NCBI RefSeq assembly: GCF_026540855.1 | Contig: NZ_JALNUP010000001.1 | Span: forward strand, 186,001-250,000 | Length of the DNA: 64,000 nt | Direction: 5' to 3' | Origin: Sphingomonas sp. GC_Shp_5 | GTDB taxonomy: Bacteria > Pseudomonadota > Alphaproteobacteria > Sphingomonadales > Sphingomonadaceae | Part shown: piece by piece, positions 7,873 through 16,541 of the stretch | Layout: the number at the start of each line of letters is the position of its first letter | Numbering within the stretch: position 1 is the first letter of the stretch | The notes under the pieces: model-generated | Databases searched by the model: none | The model's input: only the letters and a program-made list of their open reading frames with translations | Told to the model about the DNA's origin: nothing | Made by a program: the position numbers and the translations under genes

Positions 7873-9051
7873 ATGAACAAGCTGATCGCCGCCCCGCTCG
7901 CCGTCTCCCTCGTGGTCGGGTCGTTCGCCGTCCCCAGCATGGCGGCTGCGCCGCAGTTTCAGGGCACCGCGCCGATCGCCTTCATGGAGGATCTATCGTC
8001 GGGTGCGGTGCTGTACAATCGCGACGCCGATCGGCGGATGCCGCCTGCTTCGATGGCAAAGATGATGACCGTCTATGTCGCATTCGAGATGGTCAAGAAG
8101 GGTGAGCTCAAGCTCGACCAGACGTTCCCGGTTCGCCCGGAGACCTGGCAGAAGTGGCACGGTCCGCAGGCCGGTTCGACGATGTTCCTCTCGCCCAACG
8201 AGAATGTCAGCGTCGAGAACCTGCTCAAGGGCATCGTCACCTTGTCGGGCAACGATGCCTGCGTCGTGCTCGCCGAGGGCATTTCGGGCACCGAGCAGAC
8301 CTTCACGGATCGCATGAACGATGCCGCCAAGCGCCTCGGGTTGAGCAACAGCCATTTCGGCACCGCCAACGGCTGGCCGGACAATGGCGTGACCTACGTC
8401 ACCGCGCGTGATCTCGCGCATCTCGCCTCGGCGACGATCAAGGACTTCCCGGATCTCTACAAGCGCTTCTATTCGCTGCCCAGCTTCACCTGGGGCAAGA
8501 CCCTGGGCGCCGGCAGCGACATCACCCAGGCCAATCGCGATCCGCTGCTGGGCCGCGTGGCCGGCGCCGATGGGCTTAAGACGGGCCACACCGACGAGGC
8601 CGGCTACGGCTTCACCGGCTCGGCGCAACAGAATGGCCGCCGGCTGGTAATGGTGGTCGCCGGGCTGACCAGCTCGACCGGACGCGCCGAGGAATCGGTG
8701 CGCTTCATGGAATGGGGCTTCCGCGCCTGGCAGGCCAAGCCCGTGGTCGCCAAGGGCAAGCAGGTCGGCACCGCCGAGGTGCAGATGGGGAGCTCGAGCA
8801 GCGTCGGTCTGGTCGCCCCCGAACAGCTCACGGTCGCGCTGCCGGCGGGTGCGGTGCCGCAGATGGCGGGCAAGATCGTCTATGAAGGACCGATCAAGGC
8901 GCCGATCAAGGCAGGCCAACACGTCGCTGATCTGGTCATCACCTCGGCAGGGCTGCCGGAACAGCATCTGCCGCTGGTCGCTGCTGAAGACATCGGGGAA
9001 GCAGGGTTCTTCGGCCGCGCCTGGGCCGGCTTCAAGTCGCTGTTCGGCTGA
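7873..9051 (+). CDS. Serine-type D-alanyl-D-alanine carboxypeptidase (PBP5/6 family)
   Basis: Trims the terminal D-Ala of peptidoglycan stem peptides in the periplasm. All three penicillin-binding motifs are visible: S60-x-x-K63 (SMAK), S125-G-N and K236-T-G. The first 25 residues form a signal peptide, which fixes the start at ATG 7873 although the frame is open further upstream. The C-terminal part is a beta-rich PBP5_C-like domain followed by a short amphipathic tail (FGRAWAGFKSLFG), the usual membrane anchor. The holB start follows after 19 bases. Confidence 0.93.
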   Translation: MNKLIAAPLAVSLVVGSFAVPSMAAAPQFQGTAPIAFMEDLSSGAVLYNRDADRRMPPASMAKMMTVYVAFEMVKKGELKLDQTFPVRPETWQKWHGPQAGSTMFLSPNENVSVENLLKGIVTLSGNDACVVLAEGISGTEQTFTDRMNDAAKRLGLSNSHFGTANGWPDNGVTYVTARDLAHLASATIKDFPDLYKRFYSLPSFTWGKTLGAGSDITQANRDPLLGRVAGADGLKTGHTDEAGYGFTGSAQQNGRRLVMVVAGLTSSTGRAEESVRFMEWGFRAWQAKPVVAKGKQVGTAEVQMGSSSSVGLVAPEQLTVALPAGAVPQMAGKIVYEGPIKAPIKAGQHVADLVITSAGLPEQHLPLVAAEDIGEAGFFGRAWAGFKSLFG

Positions 9052-9070
9052 TCGGATCGCGGGTGATCGG

Positions 9071-10042
9071 GTGACCCTGTTCGGCAACGCCGCCGCGCAC
9101 GCCGCCTTCGCCGCGGCGATGCGCGGGGGGACGCTCCACCACGCCTGGCTGCTGGTCGGCCCTGAAGGCGTCGGCAAGGCGAGTTTTGCCAGGATGGCGG
9201 CACAGCGCCTGCTCGCCGAAGCGGCCGGCGCAGCTGGCCTTCCGGGCGGATTCGCGGTGCCCGAGGGCGTGCAGGCCCGCGCACTGATGGAGGCAGGATC
9301 GCATCCTGACTTCCGGCTGCTCACCCGGCTGGCCAAGGATCCCGACAAGCCGGACCAGGATATCGCCCGCAGCATCACCATCTCGCAGGTCCGCTCGCTG
9401 CAGCCGATGTTCGCCACCCGCCCGTCGATGGGGCCGAGGCGCATCGTACTGATCGATGCGGTCGACGATCTCGAGCGCAACGGCGCCAACGCGCTGCTCA
9501 AGAACCTGGAAGAGCCGCCGGCGGGTACCGTCTTCCTGCTGGTCAGCCACGCGCCAGGGCGGCTGCTACCGACGATCCGGTCGCGGTGCCGGCTGCTCCG
9601 GTTCGGCTCTCTCAACGACGACGACATGGCAGCGGCGCTGCGCCAGCACCTACCCGACGCCGCCAAGGACGATATCGCCGCCTTGGTCCGCACCGGCGAC
9701 GGCGCGCCGGGGCGGGCGCTTCGCTACGCGGGACTGGATGTCGCCGGCCTCGACGCCGCTATCGGGGCGATTGCCGCGAGTGGCGATCCCGACAACAGTC
9801 GCCGGGCGCGGCTTGCCAAGACCTTGGCGGGCAAGGCCAACGCCGATCGCTACGCGCTGTTCCTCGAGCGGGCAGCGACAATGATCGCCCACGAGGCGCG
9901 TACGCGGTCTGGCGTGCGGCTCAAGGCGGCGATCGATGCCCAGGCCGCCGCGCGCGATCTCGCCGGCGCGGCGCTCGGCCTGTCGCTCGATCCTCAGGCG
10001 ACGGTGTTCGAGATGAGCGGGATCCTCGCCGCGCTGCACTGA
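9071..10042 (+). CDS. holB: DNA polymerase III subunit delta'
   Basis: Clamp-loader subunit that helps load the beta clamp. It has a RecA-like AAA+ fold with a P-loop-like GPEGVGKAS near the N-terminus and the conserved NALLKNLEEPP and SHAPGRLLPTIRSRC segments of delta'/DnaX proteins. The GTG at 9071 gives 323 residues and begins the typical N-terminal LFGN. In many alphaproteobacteria tmk lies between the carboxypeptidase gene and holB; here only 19 bases separate them. Confidence 0.93.
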   Translation: MTLFGNAAAHAAFAAAMRGGTLHHAWLLVGPEGVGKASFARMAAQRLLAEAAGAAGLPGGFAVPEGVQARALMEAGSHPDFRLLTRLAKDPDKPDQDIARSITISQVRSLQPMFATRPSMGPRRIVLIDAVDDLERNGANALLKNLEEPPAGTVFLLVSHAPGRLLPTIRSRCRLLRFGSLNDDDMAAALRQHLPDAAKDDIAALVRTGDGAPGRALRYAGLDVAGLDAAIGAIAASGDPDNSRRARLAKTLAGKANADRYALFLERAATMIAHEARTRSGVRLKAAIDAQAAARDLAGAALGLSLDPQATVFEMSGILAALH

Positions 10043-10092
10043 GGCAACGCAGCGGCTTCACCTGCCTCGGGGGATGCTCTAGGAGCCGCGGC

Positions 10093-11640
10093 ATGGCCGA
10101 TCCTTTCTACATCACCACTGCCATCAGCTACCCCAATGGCCGCCCGCACATCGGCCATGCTTATGAAGCGATCGCCGCCGACGCGATTGCGCGCTTCCAG
10201 CGGCAGGCGGGGCGCGACGTGCGCTTCCAGACCGGCACCGACGAACATGGCCTCAAGATGGTGCAGACCGCGCGTGATCGCGGCGTCGCGGTCGCCGATC
10301 TCGCCACCGAGATGTCGTCGATGTTCAAGGCGATGTGCGACCGGCTGTCGATCTCCTATGATCGCTTCATCCGCACCACCGACGCTGATCATTATCGCGC
10401 CAGCCAGGCGATCTGGCAGGCCATGGAAGCGAACGGCGACCTATATCTCAGCCGCTACGAGGGCTGGTATTCGGTCCGCGACGAGGCGTTCTATGACGAG
10501 AAGGAACTGAGCGGGGAGGGCGATGCCCGGCTGTCGCCGCAGGGCACGCCGGTGGAGTGGACGGCCGAGGAGAGCTGGTTCTTCCGCCTGTCGAAATATC
10601 AGCAGCCGCTGCTCGATCTCTACGCCGCGGAACCGGATTTCGTCCGCCCCGACGGCCGTCGCAACGAGATCGTCCGTTTCGTCGAAGGCGGGTTATCCGA
10701 TCTGTCGGTGTCGCGGACCAGCTTCGACTGGGGCGTGCCGGTGCCGGGCAGCGACGGCCATGTGATGTACGTGTGGGTCGACGCGCTGACCAACTATCTT
10801 ACTGGTGCGGGCTATCCGGACAAGGGTGACGAATGGCGCTACTGGCCGGCCGATCTGCACCTGATCGGCAAGGACATTGTGCGCTTCCACGCGGTCTATT
10901 GGCCGGCGTTCCTGATGTCGGCGGGGATTGCGCTGCCCAAGAGCGTGTTCGGTCACGGTTTCCTGCTCCACCGCGGCGAGAAGATGTCCAAGTCGCTCGG
11001 CAACGTGGTCGACCCGGGCGAGTTGGCCGATGCCTTCGGCGTCGACGCGCTGCGCTACTTCCTGCTCCGCGACGTCAGCTTCGGCCAGGATGGCAGCTAT
11101 TCGGCCGAGGCGATCGTCACCCGCGTCAATGCCGAACTCGCCAACAGCTTCGGGAACCTTGCCCAGCGGACCTTGTCGTTCATCGCCAAGAACCTCGACG
11201 GCGCGCTCCCTGAGTTCGGCCGCAGCGATCCGGCGGATGCGATGCTGATCGAGGAGATCGTGGTCGCCTGCGCGGCGCTCAAGGCCGGCTTTACCGATCT
11301 GCTGCTGTCGCAGGGGATCGAGGCGTGGATGCGCGGGGTGTTCGCCTGCAACCAGTATATCGACGTCCAGGCACCCTGGGCGCTGCGCAAGACCGATCCG
11401 GAGCGGATGCACGCGGTGCTGGGGACGCTGGTGCGCGCGATCAGGATGTTGGCGATTGCGATCCTCCCGGTGGTGCCTGGCGGGGCAGGGAAGGTGCTTG
11501 ACCAGATCGGTGCCGACGAGCGCGATCATGCCGCGGTCGACGACGATGGCTGGTATGCCCGCAAGGCGGGGGAGGGCTTCCGCATCCTCGCGCCGACCCC
11601 GGCCTTCCCACGGCTCGAGCTACCGGTCGAGGCGGCGTGA
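10093..11640 (+). CDS. metG: Methionyl-tRNA synthetase
   Basis: Class I aminoacyl-tRNA synthetase charging tRNA-Met. The HIGH motif is at residues 19-22 and KMSKS at 297-301. No four-Cys zinc knuckle is seen in the connective region, and there is no C-terminal dimerisation extension; the 515-residue length fits this short type, common in alphaproteobacteria. AGGAG at 10081-10085 lies 7 bases before the ATG. The stop overlaps the tatD start (TGATG). Confidence 0.97.
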   Translation: MADPFYITTAISYPNGRPHIGHAYEAIAADAIARFQRQAGRDVRFQTGTDEHGLKMVQTARDRGVAVADLATEMSSMFKAMCDRLSISYDRFIRTTDADHYRASQAIWQAMEANGDLYLSRYEGWYSVRDEAFYDEKELSGEGDARLSPQGTPVEWTAEESWFFRLSKYQQPLLDLYAAEPDFVRPDGRRNEIVRFVEGGLSDLSVSRTSFDWGVPVPGSDGHVMYVWVDALTNYLTGAGYPDKGDEWRYWPADLHLIGKDIVRFHAVYWPAFLMSAGIALPKSVFGHGFLLHRGEKMSKSLGNVVDPGELADAFGVDALRYFLLRDVSFGQDGSYSAEAIVTRVNAELANSFGNLAQRTLSFIAKNLDGALPEFGRSDPADAMLIEEIVVACAALKAGFTDLLLSQGIEAWMRGVFACNQYIDVQAPWALRKTDPERMHAVLGTLVRAIRMLAIAILPVVPGGAGKVLDQIGADERDHAAVDDDGWYARKAGEGFRILAPTPAFPRLELPVEAA

Positions 11641-12416
11641 TGTTCGCCGACAGCCATTGCCACCTCAACTACAAGGGGCTGGTCGACGATCAGGCGGCCG
11701 TGCTTGAACGCGCCCGCGCGCGCGGGGTAGGGGCTATGCTCAACATCTCGACCCGCGAGAGCGAGTGGGATGCGGTGATCGCGACCGCCGAGCGCGAGCC
11801 CGATGTCTGGGCATCGGTGGGGATCCATCCCCATGACGCGGATCACCACCCGCACATCGACACCGCTGCGCTGGTCGCGCGTGCCGCGCACCCGCGGGTG
11901 ATCGCGATCGGCGAGAGCGGGCTCGACTATCATTACGACCATTCGGATCGGGCACGGCAGCAGGCCAGCTTCCGCGCCCATATCGGCGCCGCGCGGGCTG
12001 CTAACTTGCCTATCATCGTGCATACGCGCGATGCCGAGGAGGATACGTTGGCGATCATGCGCGAGGAGATGGAGGAGGGGGCCTACACCGGCGTCATCCA
12101 CTGTTTCACCGCGAGCGGCGCCTTTGCCGATCAGGCACTTGCGCTCGGTCTCTACATCTCCATCTCAGGTATCGTGACCTTCAAGAATGCGACCGATCTG
12201 CAAGCCGTGGCCGCGCGATTGCCCGCGGAGCGGCTGCTGATCGAGACCGATGCGCCGTTCCTCGCGCCGATCCCCCATCGCGGCAAGCCGGGCGAGCCTG
12301 CCTTCGTCGCCGATACCGCGGCGTTCCTGGCCAAGCTGCGCGGGGATACGGTCGACGATCTCGCCGCAACGACGGCTGCCAATTTCTTCACCTTGTTTGG
12401 GAAAACCAAGGCTTGA
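11640..12416 (+). CDS. TatD-family metal-dependent hydrolase/DNase
   Basis: TIM-barrel metal hydrolase of the TatD/YcfH group, of which members have exonuclease activity. The first metal site H6-x-H8 is in ADSHCHLNY. The motif GESGLDYHY carries a metal-binding Glu, and later His residues fall in PIIVHTRDAEED and VIHCFTASG. It is 258 residues long. The ATG overlaps the metG stop by 1 base (TGATG), and its own TGA overlaps the TTG of the next gene. Confidence 0.92.
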   Translation: MFADSHCHLNYKGLVDDQAAVLERARARGVGAMLNISTRESEWDAVIATAEREPDVWASVGIHPHDADHHPHIDTAALVARAAHPRVIAIGESGLDYHYDHSDRARQQASFRAHIGAARAANLPIIVHTRDAEEDTLAIMREEMEEGAYTGVIHCFTASGAFADQALALGLYISISGIVTFKNATDLQAVAARLPAERLLIETDAPFLAPIPHRGKPGEPAFVADTAAFLAKLRGDTVDDLAATTAANFFTLFGKTKA

Positions 12417-13177
12417 GGATCCGCATCCTCGGCTCGGGCACGTCATCCGGCGTGCCGCGGATCGGCAACGACTGGGGCGTGTGCGACCCCGCCGAGCCGC
12501 GCAACCGCCGCACCCGCGCGTCAATCCTGATCGAGCATGACGGCGTTCGCGTGCTGGTCGACACCAGCCCCGACATGCGCGAGCAATTGCTTGCCGCCGA
12601 GGTGGGCGCGGTGGATGCGATCATCTGGACCCACGACCATGCCGATCATTGCCACGGCATCGACGACGTCCGCCAGATCTTCCACGCGCTCGGCCGGCCG
12701 GTGCTCGGCTATGCCCGCGCGCCGACGCTGCAGGCGCTGCGCGAGCGCTTCACCTATGTGTTCGCCGGGCGGCAGGGCTATCCGCCCACCGTCGAGGGTG
12801 CCGAGTTGCCGGACCGGCTGACGATCGGCGGGATCACCATCTCGGTGGTCGACCAGCCGCACGGCAAGATCTTCTCGGCAGGCTTGCGGATCGAGGCTGG
12901 CGGTGCGGTGGCGGGCTATGCCACCGACTTCCACGAGTTGACCCCGGCGATGCGGGAAATCTACCAGGGCCTCGACCTGTGGATCGTCGACGCGCTGCGC
13001 TATGCGCCGCATCCGACCCATCCCGACGTGCCGCAGGTGCTCGGCTGGATCGAGGCGCTCGCACCAACCCGCGCGGCCTTTATCCACATGGATCACAGCA
13101 TGGATTACGCCACCCTAGTGGCGGCCCTGCCGGCAGGCGTCGAGCCGGGCTATGACGGGCAAGAATTCCGGCTATGA
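12413..13177 (+). CDS. MBL-fold metallohydrolase (PhnP/RNase Z-like)
   Basis: Metallo-beta-lactamase fold enzyme of 254 residues with metal motif H74-x-H76-x-D78-H79 and the PhnP-like N-terminus ILGSGTSSGVPRIGNDWG. PhnP relatives are phosphodiesterases acting on cyclic phosphates; the substrate here is unknown. The start must be the TTG at 12413 because the first beta strand begins at the next codon and no ATG or GTG is near. TTG overlaps the tatD stop (TTGA). Its stop overlaps the next ATG. Confidence 0.88.
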   Translation: MRIRILGSGTSSGVPRIGNDWGVCDPAEPRNRRTRASILIEHDGVRVLVDTSPDMREQLLAAEVGAVDAIIWTHDHADHCHGIDDVRQIFHALGRPVLGYARAPTLQALRERFTYVFAGRQGYPPTVEGAELPDRLTIGGITISVVDQPHGKIFSAGLRIEAGGAVAGYATDFHELTPAMREIYQGLDLWIVDALRYAPHPTHPDVPQVLGWIEALAPTRAAFIHMDHSMDYATLVAALPAGVEPGYDGQEFRL

Positions 13178-13791
13178 ACCCGGATCTCGGCGCCAACGCG
13201 TTGCTGTACGCGCTGCTGCTGATCCTGCCGCTGTCGGCGCTGATCGCGCGCCGCGTGCCCGTGGTGCGCACGCTGGTGATGCTGGTTACCTGGGGCGTCA
13301 TTTTCTGCTTGCTGTTCATGGTGCTCAGCCAGCGTGAGAAGTTCGACCCGTATCTGCGACGGATCGCCAGCTTCCTCAAGCTGGACGACCAGCAGGTGGT
13401 CGGCCGCGAAACGCGGATCCGGATGGCCAGCGATGGCCATTTCTGGGCACGTGTGACGATCGGCGGCGTGCAGCGGCGGATGCTGGTGGATAGTGGCGCG
13501 ACGATCACGGCGCTCTCGACCCAGACCGCGACGGCTGCGGGGCTGGACGTGACGAACAGCATGTTTCCGATGGTGCTCAATACCGCCAATGGACCGATCA
13601 CCGCCAAGACCGCCACGGTCGAGGAGATCCGGCTCGGCGACGTCGTTGCGCGCGATCTTGGGGTTGTCGTATCGCCGGCCTTCGGTGACACCGACGTACT
13701 GGGCATGAACTTCCTGTCAAAGCTTAAGTCATGGCGGGTGGAGGGGCGGACCTTGATATTAGAACCTCACCACCATCAGAGTTTTACATAA
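13174..13791 (+). CDS. Membrane-anchored retropepsin-like aspartic protease (TIGR02281-type)
   Basis: Two N-terminal membrane helices (about residues 8-25 and 32-50) are followed by a retroviral-protease-like domain. The catalytic motif D106-S-G-A-T is present, as is the second conserved segment DVLGMNFLSKL near the C-terminus. Bacterial proteins of this clan AA group are thought to act as dimers; substrates are unknown. It overlaps the MBL gene by 4 bases and ends 49 bases before mazG. Confidence 0.87.
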   Translation: MNPDLGANALLYALLLILPLSALIARRVPVVRTLVMLVTWGVIFCLLFMVLSQREKFDPYLRRIASFLKLDDQQVVGRETRIRMASDGHFWARVTIGGVQRRMLVDSGATITALSTQTATAAGLDVTNSMFPMVLNTANGPITAKTATVEEIRLGDVVARDLGVVVSPAFGDTDVLGMNFLSKLKSWRVEGRTLILEPHHHQSFT

Positions 13792-13840
13792 TGTATATTA
13801 TCGGACTGGGCGGTGAGGCCCTTCCTAAGGGGTTGTTGTG

Positions 13841-14575
13841 ATGATCGAGCGGCTGGTGGCGATCATGGCGCGGCTGCGCGATCCGGAGCGTGGATGCGAA
13901 TGGGATGTCGCACAGACCTGGGCGACGATCGTCCCCTACACGATCGAGGAAGCCTATGAGGTGGCTGATGCGATCGAGCGCAACGACCCTGCCGATCTCA
14001 AGGACGAACTGGGTGACCTGCTGCTCCAGGTGGTATTCCACAGCCGTATCGCCGAGGAGGCCGGCGCCTTCACCCTCGCCGATGTGGTCACCACCGTCAG
14101 CGACAAGATGGAACGCCGGCATCCTCATATCTTCGGCGATGCGGACACCAACCCAGGTTGGGAGAGCATCAAGGCCGCAGAGCGCGCCGGCAAGGCGGAC
14201 GATTCCAGCGCGTTAGCAGGTGTCGCTGCAGGTTTGCCAGCGCTGCTGCGTGCGGTGAAGCTGCAGAAGCGCGCCGCGCGGGTCGGGTTCGACTGGCCCG
14301 ATGCCGAGGGCTCGCGTGCGAAGATCGACGAGGAACTGGCCGAGGTGGCGAGCGCCCCGCCCCAGGAGGTGGAGGAAGAAGTCGGCGACCTGCTGTTCGC
14401 GGTGGTCAACTGGGCACGCCACCTCGGCATCGACCCGGAAGCGGCCCTGCGTGCCGGCAACGCCAAGTTCGAGCGGCGCTTCCGCGGCATGGAGGCGATC
14501 GCCGGTGACGCGTTCGAAGGTCTCGATCTCGATAGTAAAGAAGCATTGTGGGTAGAGGTTAAAAGCAGAGGCTGA
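13841..14575 (+). CDS. mazG: Nucleoside triphosphate pyrophosphohydrolase MazG
   Basis: Hydrolyses NTPs and dNTPs to the monophosphate and pyrophosphate. Two MazG domains are visible in 244 residues, each with acidic metal motifs: EEAYEVADAIE plus ELGDLLLQVVFHS in the first, and DEELAEV plus EEVGDLLFAVVNW in the second. The N-terminal RLRDPERGCEWD is family-typical. AAGGGG at 13827-13832 lies 8 bases before the ATG; a GTG at 13838 is the alternative. Confidence 0.94.
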   Translation: MIERLVAIMARLRDPERGCEWDVAQTWATIVPYTIEEAYEVADAIERNDPADLKDELGDLLLQVVFHSRIAEEAGAFTLADVVTTVSDKMERRHPHIFGDADTNPGWESIKAAERAGKADDSSALAGVAAGLPALLRAVKLQKRAARVGFDWPDAEGSRAKIDEELAEVASAPPQEVEEEVGDLLFAVVNWARHLGIDPEAALRAGNAKFERRFRGMEAIAGDAFEGLDLDSKEALWVEVKSRG

Positions 14576-14700
14576 AAGCCTCACGACTTATCTGTCGGGA
14601 TGGTCACCACTTTTCTAGCGTTGCCGTTCGTGAGCGGTCGTATGTAGACTGAGGATATTGCGGCTCACATCGGCTGTCGCGGCGTGTAGATTCTTCGGCC

Positions 14701-15135
14701 TTACCGCGCCTCTTCGCGCTCCACGGCGGCCATCATCTTCGTCAAAATCGCGTCCATTTGCTCGCGCTCGGCCGGATCGAGATCGCCGAACACACCGTCG
14801 ATCAATTCGCGGCGTAGCGGCTCGGTCGCCTCGATGACGCGCCTGCCCTGATCGGTGACCGACACCTGCTTGACCCGACGATCATGCGCATCGGGCATGC
14901 GCGTGACCAAACCGTCGCGTTCGAGGCCGTCGATCGCCTCGGTGACGGTACGCGGCGCAAAGCCAAAGAAATCGGCGATATCGGCGGCACGCGCCGGGCC
15001 GTGCTTGCTCACGTAGAGCAGCATCTTGGTGCGCGACAGCGAGGCCCCCTCCTCCGCCATCCGCTTATCGAGGAGGCGGTGCAGGCGCAGGAACAGCCGA
15101 AAGAAGCTGCCGGCAAGGATTTCGCAGTCGGTCAT
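14701..15135 (-). CDS. MarR-family transcriptional regulator
   Basis: Winged-helix DNA-binding protein of about 144 residues. It has the MarR recognition helix region (ADIADFFGFAPRTVTEAIDGL) and the wing segment DAHDRRVKQVSVTDQGRRV. It is transcribed away from the emrA-emrB-type efflux genes across a 92-base intergenic region, the usual layout of a local repressor released by a drug or aromatic ligand. I chose the ATG at 15135 because upstream codons of the open frame lie in that regulatory region. Confidence 0.9.
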   Translation of the reverse strand: MTDCEILAGSFFRLFLRLHRLLDKRMAEEGASLSRTKMLLYVSKHGPARAADIADFFGFAPRTVTEAIDGLERDGLVTRMPDAHDRRVKQVSVTDQGRRVIEATEPLRRELIDGVFGDLDPAEREQMDAILTKMMAAVEREEAR

Positions 15136-15160
15136 CTTGTGAGGACCCTCATTAAATGGT

Positions 15161-15178
15161 CTTGCGCATTGCTGCAAG
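15161..15178. promoter_or_regulatory. Candidate MarR operator
   Basis: Inverted repeat CTTGC-N8-GCAAG between the divergent MarR and efflux genes. It overlaps the candidate -35 of the efflux promoter, the position expected for a repressor site. Binding by the adjacent MarR protein is inferred. Confidence 0.4.
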
Positions 15179-15190
15179 TGCGAATATTGC
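15162..15190 (+). promoter_or_regulatory. Candidate promoter of the EmrAB-type operon
   Basis: TTGCGC at 15162-15167 and TATTGC at 15185-15190 with a 17-base spacer, 37 bases upstream of the membrane fusion protein start. The match to consensus is partial. Confidence 0.35.
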
Positions 15191-15227
15191 GGCATCTTCC
15201 CTTCGTTCGACGACGAGACAGATCCGC

Positions 15228-16541
15228 ATGGCCGACCATGATCAGCACGACAGCGCCCCCCGCGATCGGGCGCCTGACCAGCGGGATGGCGAGCAGCACG
15301 ATGCAGCCGATCGCCGCGAGAGCGACGATGCCCGGCACGACGACAGCGACAGCGATGGCGACGCCAAGGATGACGACAAGAAGCCGGCCAAGCCCTCGCC
15401 GCTGAAAAACCCGCGGGTGCGGATCGTGCTGCTGCTGGTGCTCGCGCTGATCGTGATCGGCGGCGTGCTGTGGTTCCTGCGCTACCAGAGTGTCGGCAAG
15501 TACATGCAGAGCACCGACGATGCCTATATCCAGGCCGATGCTGTTACCGTGTCGCCCAAGGTGTCGGGTTATGTCGACCAGGTGCTGGTCGCCGACAATC
15601 AGCAGGTGAAGGCCGGCCAGCCGCTGATCCAGATCGATCCGCGCGATTATCGTGCGCAGACCGCCCAGGTCGAGGCGCAGATCGACGTATCGCGCGCCAA
15701 CGCCGCGGGCGTCCGCGCGCAGATCGGCGAACAACAGGCCGCCGTGGCGCGGGCGCAGTCCGATCTCAGCGCCGCCGAGACCGATGCCGCTTATGCGCGT
15801 TCGGAAGTCGCCCGCTACACCCCCCTCGCCGCCACCGGCGCGGAAAGCCGCGAGAAACTGTCGCAGCTCCAGAACCAGGCACGCCAGTCCGCCGCCCAGG
15901 TCGCCAGCGCGCGCGCCGCACTGCTCAGCGCCCAGCGCAAGATCGGCACGCTCAACACCCAGGTGAAGCAGGCGCTCGCCCAGGGCGAAGCCAGTCGCGC
16001 GCAGCTCGATGCCGCGAACGTCAACCTCGGCTCGACGCTGATCCGCGCCAGCGTCGACGGGCGGATCGGCGACAAGACGGTGCGGGTCGGCCAATATGTC
16101 CAGTCGGGCACCCGGATGATGTCGATCGTTCCGGTGCAGCAACTCTACATTGAGGCAAATTTTAAGGAAACGCAGCTCGGGCTGATGCGGATCGGCCAGC
16201 CGGTGACGCTTGAGGTCGATGCGCTGCCGGGGGTCGAGATCCATGGCCGCGTCCAGAGCCTGTCGCCGGGCACCGGCGCGCAATTCTCGCTGCTGCCGCC
16301 GCAGAATGCGACGGGCAATTTCACCAAAATCGTCCAGCGCGTCCCGGTGCGGATCGCGATCGACGCCGGCCCGGCGACGCGGCAGCTGCTGCTGCCGGGG
16401 ATGTCGGTGGACGTGACGGTGGATACACGTTCGGCCAAGGGCGACAAGGAGCGGATCCGCAAGGAGCAGGAGCAGCATAACGACCGCCGCGAGCAGGCCC
16501 AGGAGCAGCGCCAGCAGGGCCAGGGAGCCGGCAACCCGTGA
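15228..16541 (+). CDS. EmrA-type membrane fusion protein (HlyD family)
   Basis: Periplasmic adaptor joining an inner membrane MFS pump to an outer membrane channel. A very acidic, His/Asp-rich cytoplasmic N-terminus of about 60 residues precedes one membrane helix (about 66-84). Then come the lipoyl-like half motifs (TDDAYIQADAVTVSPKVSGY), a long helical hairpin and the beta-barrel domain. The C-terminus is again charged and Gln/Glu-rich. The ATG at 15228 gives 437 residues. It overlaps the next gene (GTGA) and forms an operon with it. Confidence 0.92.
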   Translation: MADHDQHDSAPRDRAPDQRDGEQHDAADRRESDDARHDDSDSDGDAKDDDKKPAKPSPLKNPRVRIVLLLVLALIVIGGVLWFLRYQSVGKYMQSTDDAYIQADAVTVSPKVSGYVDQVLVADNQQVKAGQPLIQIDPRDYRAQTAQVEAQIDVSRANAAGVRAQIGEQQAAVARAQSDLSAAETDAAYARSEVARYTPLAATGAESREKLSQLQNQARQSAAQVASARAALLSAQRKIGTLNTQVKQALAQGEASRAQLDAANVNLGSTLIRASVDGRIGDKTVRVGQYVQSGTRMMSIVPVQQLYIEANFKETQLGLMRIGQPVTLEVDALPGVEIHGRVQSLSPGTGAQFSLLPPQNATGNFTKIVQRVPVRIAIDAGPATRQLLLPGMSVDVTVDTRSAKGDKERIRKEQEQHNDRREQAQEQRQQGQGAGNP

